64,000 nucleotides of DNA, from assembly GCF_003096015.2 (NCBI RefSeq), contig NZ_CP029185.2, positions 1,274,001 through 1,338,000 on the forward strand. Reading direction: 5' to 3'. Positions within the stretch are counted from its first letter, which is position 1, and each line of letters opens with the position of its first letter. The notes below the pieces were generated by a model. It was not told the origin of the DNA. It saw only the letters and a program-made list of their open reading frames with translations, and searched no databases. The stretch comes from Limnobaculum parvum (GTDB lineage: Bacteria; Pseudomonadota; Gammaproteobacteria; Enterobacterales; Enterobacteriaceae). Positions 1 to 8,535 of the stretch are shown here, in pieces. The translations under genes and the position numbers were made by a program.

Positions 1-963
1 GTCTGGAGCCAGCGCTGCGATAGAGTGATGCTGTGCTTCATCATAAAGAATCTTGTCGTAGATTTCGTCAGCGAAAATAATCAGGTTATGTTCACGGGCT
101 ATTTGAACAATTTCCATCAGTAGCTCTTTGCTGTAAACCGCCCCAGTTGGGTTATTCGGGTTGATGATGACGATACCGCGAGTACGTGGGGTAATCTTTT
201 TGCGAATATCATTTAAGTCAGGGAACCAGTCTGACTCTTCATCACACATATAGTGCACAGCCTTACCACCAGATAGTGACACGGCGGCGGTCCATAGTGG
301 ATAGTCCGGAGCAGGGATCAGCATTTCATCACCCATATTCAGCAGCGCCTGCATGGCCTGTACAATCAGTTCAGACACGCCGTTACCGATATAGATATCT
401 TCTACGGTGATATCTCGAATTCCTTGTGCCTGATAGTGCTGCATGATGGCTTTGCGCGCAGAATAGAGCCCTTTAGAGTCGCTATAGCCCTGTGCCGTTG
501 GCAGATTGCGGATCACATCTACCAGAATTTCATCCGGCGCTTCAAAACCAAACGGTGCCGGGTTACCAATATTCAACTTAAGAACTTTGTTGCCTTCTTC
601 TTCTAGGCGCTTGGCTTCTTTTAGCACCGGGCCGCGGATGTCGTAGCAAACATTGTCCAGCTTTCTCGATTTCTCAACAACTTTGTTGGAGCTGGGTTCG
701 ATTAAGGGCTTAATGATTTTAGGCGCGGTTAAGCTTTGTTCTGCTGCATCCAACATGGCGTTGATCATTGGGTCATCGCCTTTAGGCTCAGTCTGATTTT
801 CATCTGAAGCCACAATAATACCTGTATTATCCGACAGCAGACGCATTGTTGCGCCTGATGCAAAGGCGGGAGCCGCATCCAAAAGTTCTTTTTTTAAACG
901 TAACGCTTGAGAGTTACCGCTTTTGAAGGATGCCAGATCGATCCATTCATTTGACCCTGTCAT
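1..963 (-). CDS. alaA: AlaA glutamate-pyruvate aminotransferase with N-terminal extension (partial, C-terminus off the edge)
   Basis: PLP-dependent transaminase making alanine from pyruvate and glutamate in the cytoplasm. The frame is open from ATG 963 to the window edge (321 residues). From about residue 100 it follows E. coli AlaA closely (LNIGNPAPFGF, NPNNPTGAVYSKE, IFADEIYDKIL). The first ~97 residues are absent from E. coli AlaA. Residues 13-52 hold FKSGNSQALRLKKEL followed by a short beta-like stretch, the pattern of MazE/VapB-type SpoVT-AbrB domains; residues 53-97 look like a linker. No start codon lies at the usual AlaA start (nearest internal Met is about residue 70), so at least part of the extension must be translated. 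It is divergent from lrhA as in E. coli, but brnQ now sits between them. AlaA identity is sure; the AbrB reading is inference. Confidence 0.93.
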   Translation of the reverse strand, partial: MTGSNEWIDLASFKSGNSQALRLKKELLDAAPAFASGATMRLLSDNTGIIVASDENQTEPKGDDPMINAMLDAAEQSLTAPKIIKPLIEPSSNKVVEKSRKLDNVCYDIRGPVLKEAKRLEEEGNKVLKLNIGNPAPFGFEAPDEILVDVIRNLPTAQGYSDSKGLYSARKAIMQHYQAQGIRDITVEDIYIGNGVSELIVQAMQALLNMGDEMLIPAPDYPLWTAAVSLSGGKAVHYMCDEESDWFPDLNDIRKKITPRTRGIVIINPNNPTGAVYSKELLMEIVQIAREHNLIIFADEIYDKILYDEAQHHSIAALAPD

Positions 964-1177
964 GCCACACCGCCTTAGTACTTTATAGGTTGTATATTGT
1001 TGTGTATTTTTACGTATATGGTAAATCCTACTATTGGATATACTTTATGGCAAGGCTTGGTTAATAAATTTGATTAAAAAAATGTTTATCGGTGTTTTGA
1101 TGGGAAGGATATGGTGGATGTATATACATTTTTGGTGCTGGGTTGATACCGAGTGAATCTTTATAATCGGCTACTGT

Positions 1178-1272
1178 GAATATTCCGGCCGTAAAAGCTA
1201 ATGGCTTATACGATCAATGTGCCCGTCCGGGGGAGATGTTCAGTAGCAATGTGTGCCGGGCAAAGCCCGGCA
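1178..1272 (+). repeat. Dispersed modular repeat, copy A (short or truncated)
   Basis: Starts with GAATATTCCGGCCGTAAA and runs through a GTGCCCGTCCGG segment to a perfect small hairpin GCCGGGC-AAA-GCCCGGC at 1255-1271. The opening matches the left ends of copies at 1415, 26747 and (inverted) 27222. The 3' half carrying GGGCCT..CCGGGTTAGGGG is missing here. It lies between the 5' side of alaA and the 3' end of brnQ. Confidence 0.6.
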
Positions 1273-1281
1273 TTTAATAAA

Positions 1282-1301
1282 AAAGCAGCGTTTCCGCTGC
1301 T
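1282..1301. other. Stem-loop AAGCAGCG/CGCTGCTT
   Basis: Perfect 8-bp inverted repeat with a 4-base loop, preceded by an A-run. On the minus strand the A-run becomes a T-run, so this could end transcripts coming from brnQ. A weaker related inverted repeat (AGCAG..CTGCT) lies at 1373-1389. Confidence 0.4.
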
Positions 1302-1414
1302 TCAGACTGATGACAAAGTTTGCTAGTTCAGTTTAGTCCCTGACTAATTACTGTTGTATATGAACACCAAAAAGCAGCTTGAAACTGCTGACAAACCTAA
1401 TAAATCAACGCCTG

Positions 1415-1577
1415 CGTATATTCCAACCATAAAAACACTCTGCTTATATCAGCACTGATAACGGTCGATAAACAATCTGTACTTAGCAACAGAGTGCGAT
1501 GGGCCTGGCCGGGTTAGGGGTGTTTCGTTGGCTTACGCCAAGTCGACCCCAATACCCGTCCCTCCCATTGATGGGTT
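1415..1577 (+). repeat. Dispersed modular repeat, copy B
   Basis: Left end GTATATTCCAACCATAAAA, middle GTACTTAGCA, core GTGCGATGGGCCTGGCCGGG then TTAGGGG, a cargo hairpin TTGGCTTACGCCAA (about 1529-1542) followed by GTCGACCCCAA, and a right end CCGTCCCTCCCATTGATGGG. The same order is found in the copies at 26747-26904 and 27011-27222. It abuts the stop codon of brnQ at 1587. No protein-like reading is supported. Confidence 0.7.
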
Positions 1578-1586
1578 ATCGCTATC

Positions 1587-2951
1587 TTAAAGTGCTTTCT
1601 TCTTATTCCCGGGAATCAGAAATACCAGCAGCATCACAATCGCTGTTGGAAGCACCCATGCCATCCCTTGAGCTGCCAGCGGCATATACTCAGTTTGCGC
1701 ATCCAGCAGGGATTTAATCCAACCTACATTTTGCAGACTAGCGATGCCGCGCATGCCGTCTAACAGGCTGAAAATCAGCGCGACAAACATCACAGTGCGG
1801 AAGGCGTATTTAGGGTTTGGTAACCATGGGCGAATAAACGTCAGGGCAACCAGCGCGATTGTCAGTGGGTACAGGGCTAATAACACCGGTACAGACAGAG
1901 CGATTAACTGGCTCAGACCTACGTTGGCTACCAGCGCACAGATGATACATAACAGGATAACCCATTGGCGATAGCGCAGTGGTGTCAACGTAGCGAAGTA
2001 ATCCGCGCAAGCACTAACTAGACCCACTGCGGTTGTCAGACAGGCTAACAGCACTACGCCAGAAAGAATCCACTGGCCCGGTTGACCAAACAGTGCTTGT
2101 ACATAAGCCGCTAAAACCACACCGCCGTTTGCCGCACCCGGCGCTACGGTTGAAGACGTAGCCCCGAGCCAGAACAGAGAGATATAAACAAACGCTAAAC
2201 CTGCGGCAGCGATAACACCTGCAATCACCAGATACTTATAAGTGGCCTTTGGTTCGGTTACACCCTTGCCGCGCAGTACGTCTACCAGCAACATACCAAA
2301 CATCAGTGCAGCGAAGGTATCCATGGTGTTATAACCACCGATAAAGCCTTTAGTAAAGGAGTTATCCTGATAGCTAGCGGCTGGATCAGATAATGTACCC
2401 TGAGGAGCAACAATGACGCCAATCGCCAGACAGATTAACAGCAAGAATAGGGCAGGAGTGAGTATCTTACCGATGTTATCAATCAGCTTGCCGCGGCTCC
2501 AAGAAAAGACCAGCGTTATAACGAAAAACAGGCTGGTAATAATAGCTTGCGTCTTGTCGAGGATAATATTGGTAGACAGTGCCAGTTGATTATCTTCCAG
2601 CGTACCTATCAGCGGCTTGATTGCCATCTCATAAGCGACCAGACCGGTACGAGGCGTCGCGAAAGCTGGGCCGATAATGATAAACAGCAATACGGCTGCA
2701 AAAGTACCGGTGCCTCTTGGCAGGTCAGTGGTCATGGAAGGTAAACCACCGCCAACGCGTGCAACGGCAATAATTGATACCAGAGGTAGGCCTACCGCAG
2801 TCAGCAGAAAGCCAAACATAGCATACAGCACATTGGTGCCTGCTAACTGGCCTTCTAATGGAGGGAATATGATGTTACCTGCGCCTAAAAAGAAAGCGAA
2901 GGTCATTAAGCCTAAGCCAATGGTGTCAGCCCGGCTCAAACGTTGGTTCAT
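1587..2951 (-). CDS. brnQ: Branched-chain amino acid:cation symporter BrnQ
   Basis: LIVCS-family inner-membrane carrier importing leucine, isoleucine and valine with a cation. The 454-residue product (E. coli BrnQ is 439) has about 12 hydrophobic segments and the family landmarks near the start: LGLMTFAFFLGAGNIIFPP (residues 13-31), FGFLLTAVGLP, then GPAFATPRTG, TMDTFAALMFG and a C-terminal GLSQLIALSVPVL stretch. The ATG at 2951 has a good AAGGA ribosome-binding site 8 bases upstream. It is a single gene, not found between alaA and lrhA in E. coli, so the locus has been rearranged here. Other LIVCS members transport the same substrates, so the exact preference is not resolved by sequence alone. 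Confidence 0.93.
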   Translation of the reverse strand: MNQRLSRADTIGLGLMTFAFFLGAGNIIFPPLEGQLAGTNVLYAMFGFLLTAVGLPLVSIIAVARVGGGLPSMTTDLPRGTGTFAAVLLFIIIGPAFATPRTGLVAYEMAIKPLIGTLEDNQLALSTNIILDKTQAIITSLFFVITLVFSWSRGKLIDNIGKILTPALFLLLICLAIGVIVAPQGTLSDPAASYQDNSFTKGFIGGYNTMDTFAALMFGMLLVDVLRGKGVTEPKATYKYLVIAGVIAAAGLAFVYISLFWLGATSSTVAPGAANGGVVLAAYVQALFGQPGQWILSGVVLLACLTTAVGLVSACADYFATLTPLRYRQWVILLCIICALVANVGLSQLIALSVPVLLALYPLTIALVALTFIRPWLPNPKYAFRTVMFVALIFSLLDGMRGIASLQNVGWIKSLLDAQTEYMPLAAQGMAWVLPTAIVMLLVFLIPGNKKKAL

Positions 2952-3629
2952 GTGTTATTCCTTGTCTTAAATAATAACCACTAACTTATTGATAATTTTA
3001 TAAAATCAATGAAAATTTAGAAGCTAAGTCTAGTTAAAAAAGAGATTAATGTGTGGTAATAAAGGCCAAAATTGCATTTAAATTCAATTCTAATGAATAA
3101 AACCAATTTATTCACTAAAACTGAGTCTGTTATCCAGCAGATTACCATTCAGGGGGATAGTCCATGATTGGCGGCCTTTACGCAATAGGAGTAGCATAAA
3201 ATATGCAAATATTTGGTGATGAAACTAAATATTTAGATTTAATCGCTAGTTTCTTTTCTACTAATGGATGTTTAGTCCGATTAACCCGCTTAATTGTGGT
3301 TGTAAGGGCAGCCAGACTGCGTGTTAAAAATGAGATTTAGCAATTTAGCCCGTGTTATCTGACTAAAAACCAATCAAATGACGCATTAATTTAACCATTT
3401 TGAGGTAATGAATGTGTGGAATATGATTCAATTAGAATAATTTTTTGAGCCATTCTATCTTTTTACCAAACGCGTATTTTTTAGCCTGAGTCAGCGGTCA
3501 TATCAACTTTGCGCTTGGTATAGGAGTAGGATAAGGTAACTCAATCCTGATTGTCATTGGCGTCATTTAGCGATGATCAACTTGCAGCGTGCGGCCCATC
3601 ATTCTGTCGAGAAATGAAAGAGTTATACT
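2952..3629. other. AT-rich divergent intergenic region between brnQ and lrhA
   Basis: 678 bases without a supported gene; promoters of both divergent genes should lie here. Visible symmetric elements are GCATA-AAA-TATGC (3194-3206), the palindrome CTAAATATTTAG (3225-3236) and, enclosing it, GAAACTA..TAGTTTC (3221-3253). These could be operators, but nothing links them to a named regulator. Confidence 0.4.
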
Positions 3630-4520
3630 ATGGTACATCTGAAACGTCCTATTCCTAATCTTGAGCTTGATCTGTTACGAACTTTTGTTGCTGTGGCTGA
3701 AGGCAATAGTTTTGCCGCCGCAGCGGAGTCCGTTCATCGTACACAATCTGCCGTTAGCCAACAGATGCAGCGTCTGGAGCAGTTGGTGGGTAAGGAGTTG
3801 TTTGGTCGCAGTGGACGCAATAAATCGCTAACCGAGCACGGCGTGAAAATGCTGGGTTATGCCCGGCGTATTCTGCGTCTGAATGACGAAGCCTGTCTTT
3901 CTTTAATGTATGACGATGTGGATGGCGTATTACGTATTGGTTCACCGGATGATACAGCAAATACTATTTTGCCTGAGCTGCTCTCCCGTTTCTCTAAAGC
4001 TTATCCACGACTGGTGATTGAGATTGTGGTTAAACGCAGCCCTTTCCTGATGGATATGCTGAAAAATGACGTAGTGGATATGGCTATCTCCACGGTAGAA
4101 AGCGTCGATTACCCCAGTTTGGTGCTGCGTGTATCGCCTTCTTTATGGTACTGCGCCACCAACTATGAACTCAATATTGATGAGCCGTTGCCGTTAGTGG
4201 CTCTGGATGAACCCAGCACTTATCGGAATATGGCGATTAATCATCTGGAGCAGGCGGGTATTGCTTGGCGCATTGCTTATGTGGCGACCACGCTCTCCGG
4301 AGCCAGAGCAGCAGTCAGGGCAGGATTGGGAATCATGGCCCGTTCCATTGAGTTGCTGGGTGATGATTTGAGGATCCTGGGTGAGGCGGATGGCTTGCCG
4401 CGGTTACCGGATATTAAGTATAACCTGTATATGCGGAGTAATAGTCCGCAGAAGGCGGCGAAGGTGTTGTTTGAGTCGTTGAGGGGGGATGATTATCATT
4501 CGGAGGAGATGACTGGCTAA
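3630..4520 (+). CDS. lrhA: LysR-type regulator LrhA (HexA/PecT family)
   Basis: DNA-binding transcription factor; in relatives it represses motility, fimbriae and RpoS-related functions. The 296-residue protein has the LysR layout: a winged-helix N-terminal domain (about residues 13-72, with LDLLRTFVAVAEGNSFAAAA and RTQSAVSQQMQRLEQ) and a periplasmic-binding-protein-like effector domain after about residue 95. It matches E. coli LrhA through most of the length but lacks the last ~16 residues of the E. coli tail. It keeps the ancestral place upstream of nuo and in the same orientation, but about 7 kb of accessory genes now separate it from nuoA. An AAGAG stretch 8-9 bases before ATG 3630 serves as ribosome-binding site. 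Confidence 0.93.
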   Translation: MVHLKRPIPNLELDLLRTFVAVAEGNSFAAAAESVHRTQSAVSQQMQRLEQLVGKELFGRSGRNKSLTEHGVKMLGYARRILRLNDEACLSLMYDDVDGVLRIGSPDDTANTILPELLSRFSKAYPRLVIEIVVKRSPFLMDMLKNDVVDMAISTVESVDYPSLVLRVSPSLWYCATNYELNIDEPLPLVALDEPSTYRNMAINHLEQAGIAWRIAYVATTLSGARAAVRAGLGIMARSIELLGDDLRILGEADGLPRLPDIKYNLYMRSNSPQKAAKVLFESLRGDDYHSEEMTG

Positions 4521-4626
4521 GATATGAGTTAGTTTTATCTGACATGACTGAGATATGCGCCAGTTTCGTTCACATATAGTTTTGCGTTAGTTTCGTCCAC
4601 CAATAGTGCTGTGTTTGGATTGGCTA

Positions 4627-4925
4627 TCGTGCAGGTGGCCGAGCAGAGGGCGCTGGGGCGAGCGCCCTCTGCACTCCCGCGCCTTCGCACCCGAATCCAG
4701 GTCGCCTGACGGCGACTTCCCTCCGCCTTCATTCGGGTTTACGCACCGGCATGGATTCGGTTTATTCGCCTCATCCATGAGGCTCACCCCTACGGGGCCA
4801 GCACGTTGTGCTGTTCAAAATTGCTCCTGCAATTTTGTCAGACGAAGCCATGCCTCGCCAAACATCCATGTTTGGCGTGCTACCCTCTCTCAGTTGTCGG
4901 CTGAATTCCAGTGCTCTTTGTTGAA
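4627..4925. repeat. Array of seven short perfect stem-loops
   Basis: Within about 235 bases there are consecutive inverted repeats: an 11-bp stem at 4643-4672, GTCGCC/GGCGAC at 4701-4716 enclosed by CCCGAAT/ATTCGGG (4690-4737), GCCTC/GAGGC at 4768-4783, CCCC/CGGGG at 4787-4797, GCAC/GTGC at 4801-4811, CAAAATTGC/GCAATTTTG at 4816-4837 and GCCAAAC/GTTTGGC at 4857-4876. Open frames cross it, but their sequence is dictated by the repeats and they have no convincing start. It sits between convergent lrhA and the MmgE/PrpD gene. The outer limits are approximate. Confidence 0.65.
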
Positions 4926-4994
4926 GGGCCAGTTCAAGAGCAGTGAAAAGGACAAAGTTAAAAGAAGAGCGATACTCATGGACAGAAGAATAAA

Positions 4995-5028
4995 AAAAGC
5001 CCTTATCACGGTTAGAGTGAGATAAGGG
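4995..5028 (-). terminator. Probable terminator of the MmgE/PrpD gene
   Basis: Inverted repeat CCCTTATC..GATAAGGG; on the minus strand the following bases are T-rich (complement of AATAAAAAAAG). It lies 35-65 bases beyond the stop codon of the minus-strand gene. Confidence 0.6.
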
Positions 5029-5061
5029 TAAGGGGTATACAAGTAAATAATATTTTTATTA

Positions 5062-6450
5062 TTAGAATGACTTCACTGTGCCAGTGAGGAGTTTTGCCAG
5101 TTCGGTGACTGACTGATTTTCCAGATCGCTGACCAGTTTAATGACTTTCTCTGTGGCTTCCTGAGTCAGAATGCCGGCTACGTTGTCGCGGAATTTGCGC
5201 TCTACGTCGCTACGCTGCATAGGGTTGTCTGGGTTGCCATAGTTAATATTCAGACGTTTGCTGATTTTGGTGCCGTTTTTTAAAGTCACATCAATATAAC
5301 CTGGGAAGTAGGTTGGGAAGGGGATCTCTCCCGGTTGGCAATAACGGTAAGAGACCTTTTTTGCCATCTCCAATACTTCCGGGCGGGTTAACTGCTGCGG
5401 TTGGAATGATGAAAGACTCAGGCCATCATCATAGATACCGCTGGCGACCAAATATGGCAGGCTGAATTTCGCGGCATAAGGGGTTTGTGGAGCAAACTTG
5501 TTTTCCAGCGGTTCACAAATCAGTGCGGCTGCAATGGGATCCACTACGCAGTAAATACTTTCAATGTTATCCGGGGTGACGCCATCCTGACTCAGCATGC
5601 GGGCGCAATCTACGGTGGCGTGAGCGAAGTGGCAGCATGGATAAGGTTTGATTGAGACATGCATCATTTCCCAACGTTCGCCTAATTCAGCGTACACTTC
5701 TGCCGGTTTGGCATTTTCTTTTATACCGTGGGTAACATACAACCCGTAGCGGCCCTCAAAAATGGTCAGTGGCCCGGTCATACCACTTTTTGCCATATAG
5801 GCTGAAATCAGCCCGGAATGGGCAGACCAACCGGCATGGAAGCATTTGGCGGAAGAGCTGTTGGTCAAGTATTCCGCTACGCCAGAAGCCTGACTGCCGG
5901 TTAATCCGATGGCATGGGCACAGGCTTCCTGGCTCAGTTTTAGCAAATATGCGGCGCTGCTGACTGCACCAAACACGCCGGCAATAGCGGTAGAGTGGAA
6001 ACCGCGTTGATGAAATGAGCCTTTGGAGGCGATGCCTACTCGAGCTGCCACTTCCCAACCAATGACATAGGCAGTCAGCATTTCTCGACTATTAAGTTTC
6101 AGATCTTCTGCTAATGCCATCACGAGCGGTGCCAACACCGCACTACCGTGAACAATCGAGTCAGTATGGGTATCGTCAAAATCCAGCACGTGAGAGGCAA
6201 TACCATTTGCTACTGCCGCATAAGCAGGAGAAAGGGTGAATGGACTTCCCCATATCCGACATTCTCCCTGAGTGTGTGGCATTTCAACCAGACTGGTGCG
6301 GCTGTTGATACCGTTAGCCTGAACTGAACCCGCCAGCGCAACGCCAAAAGTATCCAATAAATGAAGCTTGGCCCGCTCAATAACCTGCGGGGGAATAGAC
6401 TGAAAATTTTGTTGGGTAATAAACTGACTTAAATATTCACTGTGGGTCAT
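5062..6450 (-). CDS. MmgE/PrpD family protein
   Basis: Member of the family that contains 2-methylcitrate dehydratase PrpD, cis-aconitate decarboxylase and iminodisuccinate epimerase; these enzymes act on tricarboxylates or substituted succinates. The 462-residue length is normal. Family landmarks are LLDTFGVALAG near residue 33, GIASHVLDFDDTHTDSIVHG around 84-103, GFHSTAIAGVFGA around 150-162 and PYPCCHFAHATVDCA around 270. It is not close enough to PrpD to call a 2-methylcitrate pathway, and no prpB or prpC is nearby. It lies 128 bases downstream of a fumarase/aspartase-superfamily lyase on the same strand. That pairing recalls iminodisuccinate breakdown, in which an epimerase of this family precedes a C-N lyase. 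The exact reaction is not established. Confidence 0.85.
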   Translation of the reverse strand: MTHSEYLSQFITQQNFQSIPPQVIERAKLHLLDTFGVALAGSVQANGINSRTSLVEMPHTQGECRIWGSPFTLSPAYAAVANGIASHVLDFDDTHTDSIVHGSAVLAPLVMALAEDLKLNSREMLTAYVIGWEVAARVGIASKGSFHQRGFHSTAIAGVFGAVSSAAYLLKLSQEACAHAIGLTGSQASGVAEYLTNSSSAKCFHAGWSAHSGLISAYMAKSGMTGPLTIFEGRYGLYVTHGIKENAKPAEVYAELGERWEMMHVSIKPYPCCHFAHATVDCARMLSQDGVTPDNIESIYCVVDPIAAALICEPLENKFAPQTPYAAKFSLPYLVASGIYDDGLSLSSFQPQQLTRPEVLEMAKKVSYRYCQPGEIPFPTYFPGYIDVTLKNGTKISKRLNINYGNPDNPMQRSDVERKFRDNVAGILTQEATEKVIKLVSDLENQSVTELAKLLTGTVKSF

Positions 6451-6578
6451 GATTGTATTTCCAGATTCTTTTGAGTGATTCTCAGGGCTTATCTCACTAA
6501 GACTGCTTACTGAGATTGGCTCTGCTGGGTTAAATCAGTGACAGAGAATTAAAGATTCCTCTGTCACTGATGAGATAA

Positions 6579-7943
6579 TTACTTCAGCCAGCCACTGGCT
6601 TTGACTGCAGCGACTACACGGTCAACTTGCTCTGGCGCGTTACCAACATAAGTGGTTGGATCCAGAACCGCATCCAGTTCCTCTTTAGTTAACGCAGCTT
6701 TAATGCGTGGGTCATCGGACAGGGCCTGACTGAAGGTGCCACCCTCTTCTAAACCGTGCATTGAGGCTTCATACACCAGTTCATGAGCGGTTTGCTTGCC
6801 CAATTTTTCTGACAGCTCAAACATCACGCGTTCTGCCAGCATAAATCCACCGAGAATATCCATATTGCTGCGCATTTTTTCTTTCTTCACGTGCAGGCCG
6901 GAAAGGGTGAACTTCATGTTATCCATGATGACAGACAGCATCAGGCAGATTTCCGGTAACAGTTTCCACTCCATTTTCCAGATAGCGCCATCACGTTCAT
7001 GTTGATGTTTCATCAGATCTAACAGAATAGAGACGTTGCCTTTTAGGGTATTGCTAACGCAGGCGGCGTTTTCGGTAATTGCCGGGTTACGTTTATGTGG
7101 CATGGTGGAAGAACCAACCTGACCTTTGGCAAAAGGCTCTGCCACTTCATCAAATTCGTTATGGGCCAGTAGCAGAATTTCATTGGCAATTTTGCCGAGG
7201 GTGGCGCTGATCATGCCTAACACCATACCGTACTCGCAGAAGCGGTCGCGGGCAGGCTGCCAAGAGATTTCCGGTGTACCTAAACCAAGACGGGTTAGTA
7301 CGCGCTGTTCCAGTTCATCGGCACCTTTGCCAAATGAGGCTTTGGTACCTACGGCACCCACTACGCTACCAACAAACAGGCGTGGTTCCAGTTGTACCAA
7401 GCGCTCGTGGTGACGCATCATTTCAGCCAACCAGATAGCGGTTTTATGACCGAAAGTAATCGGCAGTGCCTGAAGGGCTAAGGTTCTTCCTGCCATTGGG
7501 GTGTTACGGTGTTCTTCCGACAGTTTGAGTAAAGAGCGGCCGATCTCTTTTAGATCGCGTAAAAAGATCTTATGCGCCATTTTAAACTGCAACACCATAC
7601 CGGTATCCATCACGTCCTGAGTGGTGGGGCCGAAGTGAACATACTCACCAAAGCCGTTAGCACAGGCGTGTTCAAGGCCACGGATAGTCGGAACCAGCGG
7701 GTGCTTAGTTAAACGAACCTGCTCAAGGATGAAATCCATATCCAGACGTTCAAGTTTGGCACAGGCAACGATCTCATCGGCGGCATCCTGAGGAATGATG
7801 CCCATCTTAGCCTGTTCTATCGCCAACGCTGCTTCGTAGTCCAGCCACATCTGCATACGCACATCGTCAGAAAAAACCTGACGCATCTCTTCGGTTGACC
7901 ACAGGTTCTTCAGTAAAACAGAATCGAAAACGCTGGTAGACAT
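6579..7943 (-). CDS. Fumarase/aspartase superfamily lyase (CMLE/adenylosuccinate-lyase-like)
   Basis: Predicted cytoplasmic lyase eliminating across a C-N, C-O or C-S bond, normally releasing fumarate or a related acid. The 454-residue protein has the superfamily signatures: GPTTQD at 105-110, GRTLALQALPITFG at 152-165 and the mobile catalytic-serine loop GSSTMPHKRNP at 277-287. The middle motif resembles 3-carboxymuconate cycloisomerase more than PurB, in which it reads GRTHGQ. There is no protocatechuate pathway nearby, so pcaB itself is unlikely. ATG 7943 has AGGAG nine bases upstream. The downstream neighbour is the MmgE/PrpD gene; the divergent neighbours are a Cys/Met-type beta-lyase and a C4-dicarboxylate carrier. 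Activity on a succinyl-substituted amino acid is an inference from this context. Confidence 0.85.
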   Translation of the reverse strand: MSTSVFDSVLLKNLWSTEEMRQVFSDDVRMQMWLDYEAALAIEQAKMGIIPQDAADEIVACAKLERLDMDFILEQVRLTKHPLVPTIRGLEHACANGFGEYVHFGPTTQDVMDTGMVLQFKMAHKIFLRDLKEIGRSLLKLSEEHRNTPMAGRTLALQALPITFGHKTAIWLAEMMRHHERLVQLEPRLFVGSVVGAVGTKASFGKGADELEQRVLTRLGLGTPEISWQPARDRFCEYGMVLGMISATLGKIANEILLLAHNEFDEVAEPFAKGQVGSSTMPHKRNPAITENAACVSNTLKGNVSILLDLMKHQHERDGAIWKMEWKLLPEICLMLSVIMDNMKFTLSGLHVKKEKMRSNMDILGGFMLAERVMFELSEKLGKQTAHELVYEASMHGLEEGGTFSQALSDDPRIKAALTKEELDAVLDPTTYVGNAPEQVDRVVAAVKASGWLK

Positions 7944-8535
7944 AAATTTATCTCCTAATTTAAATAGGTTTTTAGTAATTTTAATGAATAGATAACACTC
8001 ATTAGGGTGTTATTTTTATTGAAATATATTGTAATGAATTTATAAATTCAAATTATGATCTGGTTTTAAGTTTCCAATAACAATAAAAGATAAACAAGGT
8101 GTTTTTGATTGATATTCCATTAGTAATATTAATTCATTGTTAAATAATTTTAATGTGTCGTTAAATGGGCGTTTAACTGAATTCATTAAAAATTTTAAGA
8201 TGATTTTTTGTAGTGGTTTATTTTTTTAATCATTTGTTTTTATTATATTTATTTCTTGTATAAATTTACCTTAAACACTGTTTAGAATAATTAATGTATT
8301 AAAGTGAGATCGCGATCAATATTTCAATTTATTTGGATTTTTTAGTTAATTTTTCAGTGGTAGTTTCAATTCAGGTAGCAAGGATATATTTGAAAAATAA
8401 TTGGGCTAATATTTTTATATTTCGAATGAATCTATAGCCTTTTTAATTATATTTTTTATTAATTCACTATTTCTTATTTGTAATAAGGAATAAGGAGATA
8501 TATCCAGAAATATTCTTTCTAAGGAGTAAATAATA
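7944..8535. other. Very AT-rich divergent control region of the accessory catabolic block
   Basis: 592 bases without a coding frame separating two divergent gene pairs. Long A/T runs dominate the whole stretch. It must contain both promoters; the only clear symmetric site is the one reported at 8306-8319. The base composition is much lower in GC than the flanking genes, which would suit silencing by H-NS-like proteins or recent transfer. Confidence 0.5.
8306..8319. promoter_or_regulatory. Possible FNR-type operator
   Basis: GAGAT-CGCG-ATCAA matches the FNR consensus TTGAT-N4-ATCAA in 8 of 10 defined bases and contains the perfect palindrome GATCGCGATC. It lies about 220 bases before the beta-lyase start. 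Oxygen control would make sense for a DcuC-type carrier, but a single imperfect site is weak evidence. Confidence 0.3.

Noticed and set aside
4606..5025. Open frame of 139 codons after lrhA
   Set aside because: It runs through the stem-loop array, its residues are dictated by the inverted repeats and it has no ribosome-binding site.
5062..6450. Calling the MmgE/PrpD protein a 2-methylcitrate dehydratase
   Set aside because: No prpB, prpC or prpR nearby, and the partner is a fumarase-type lyase, so the prp pathway is not supported.
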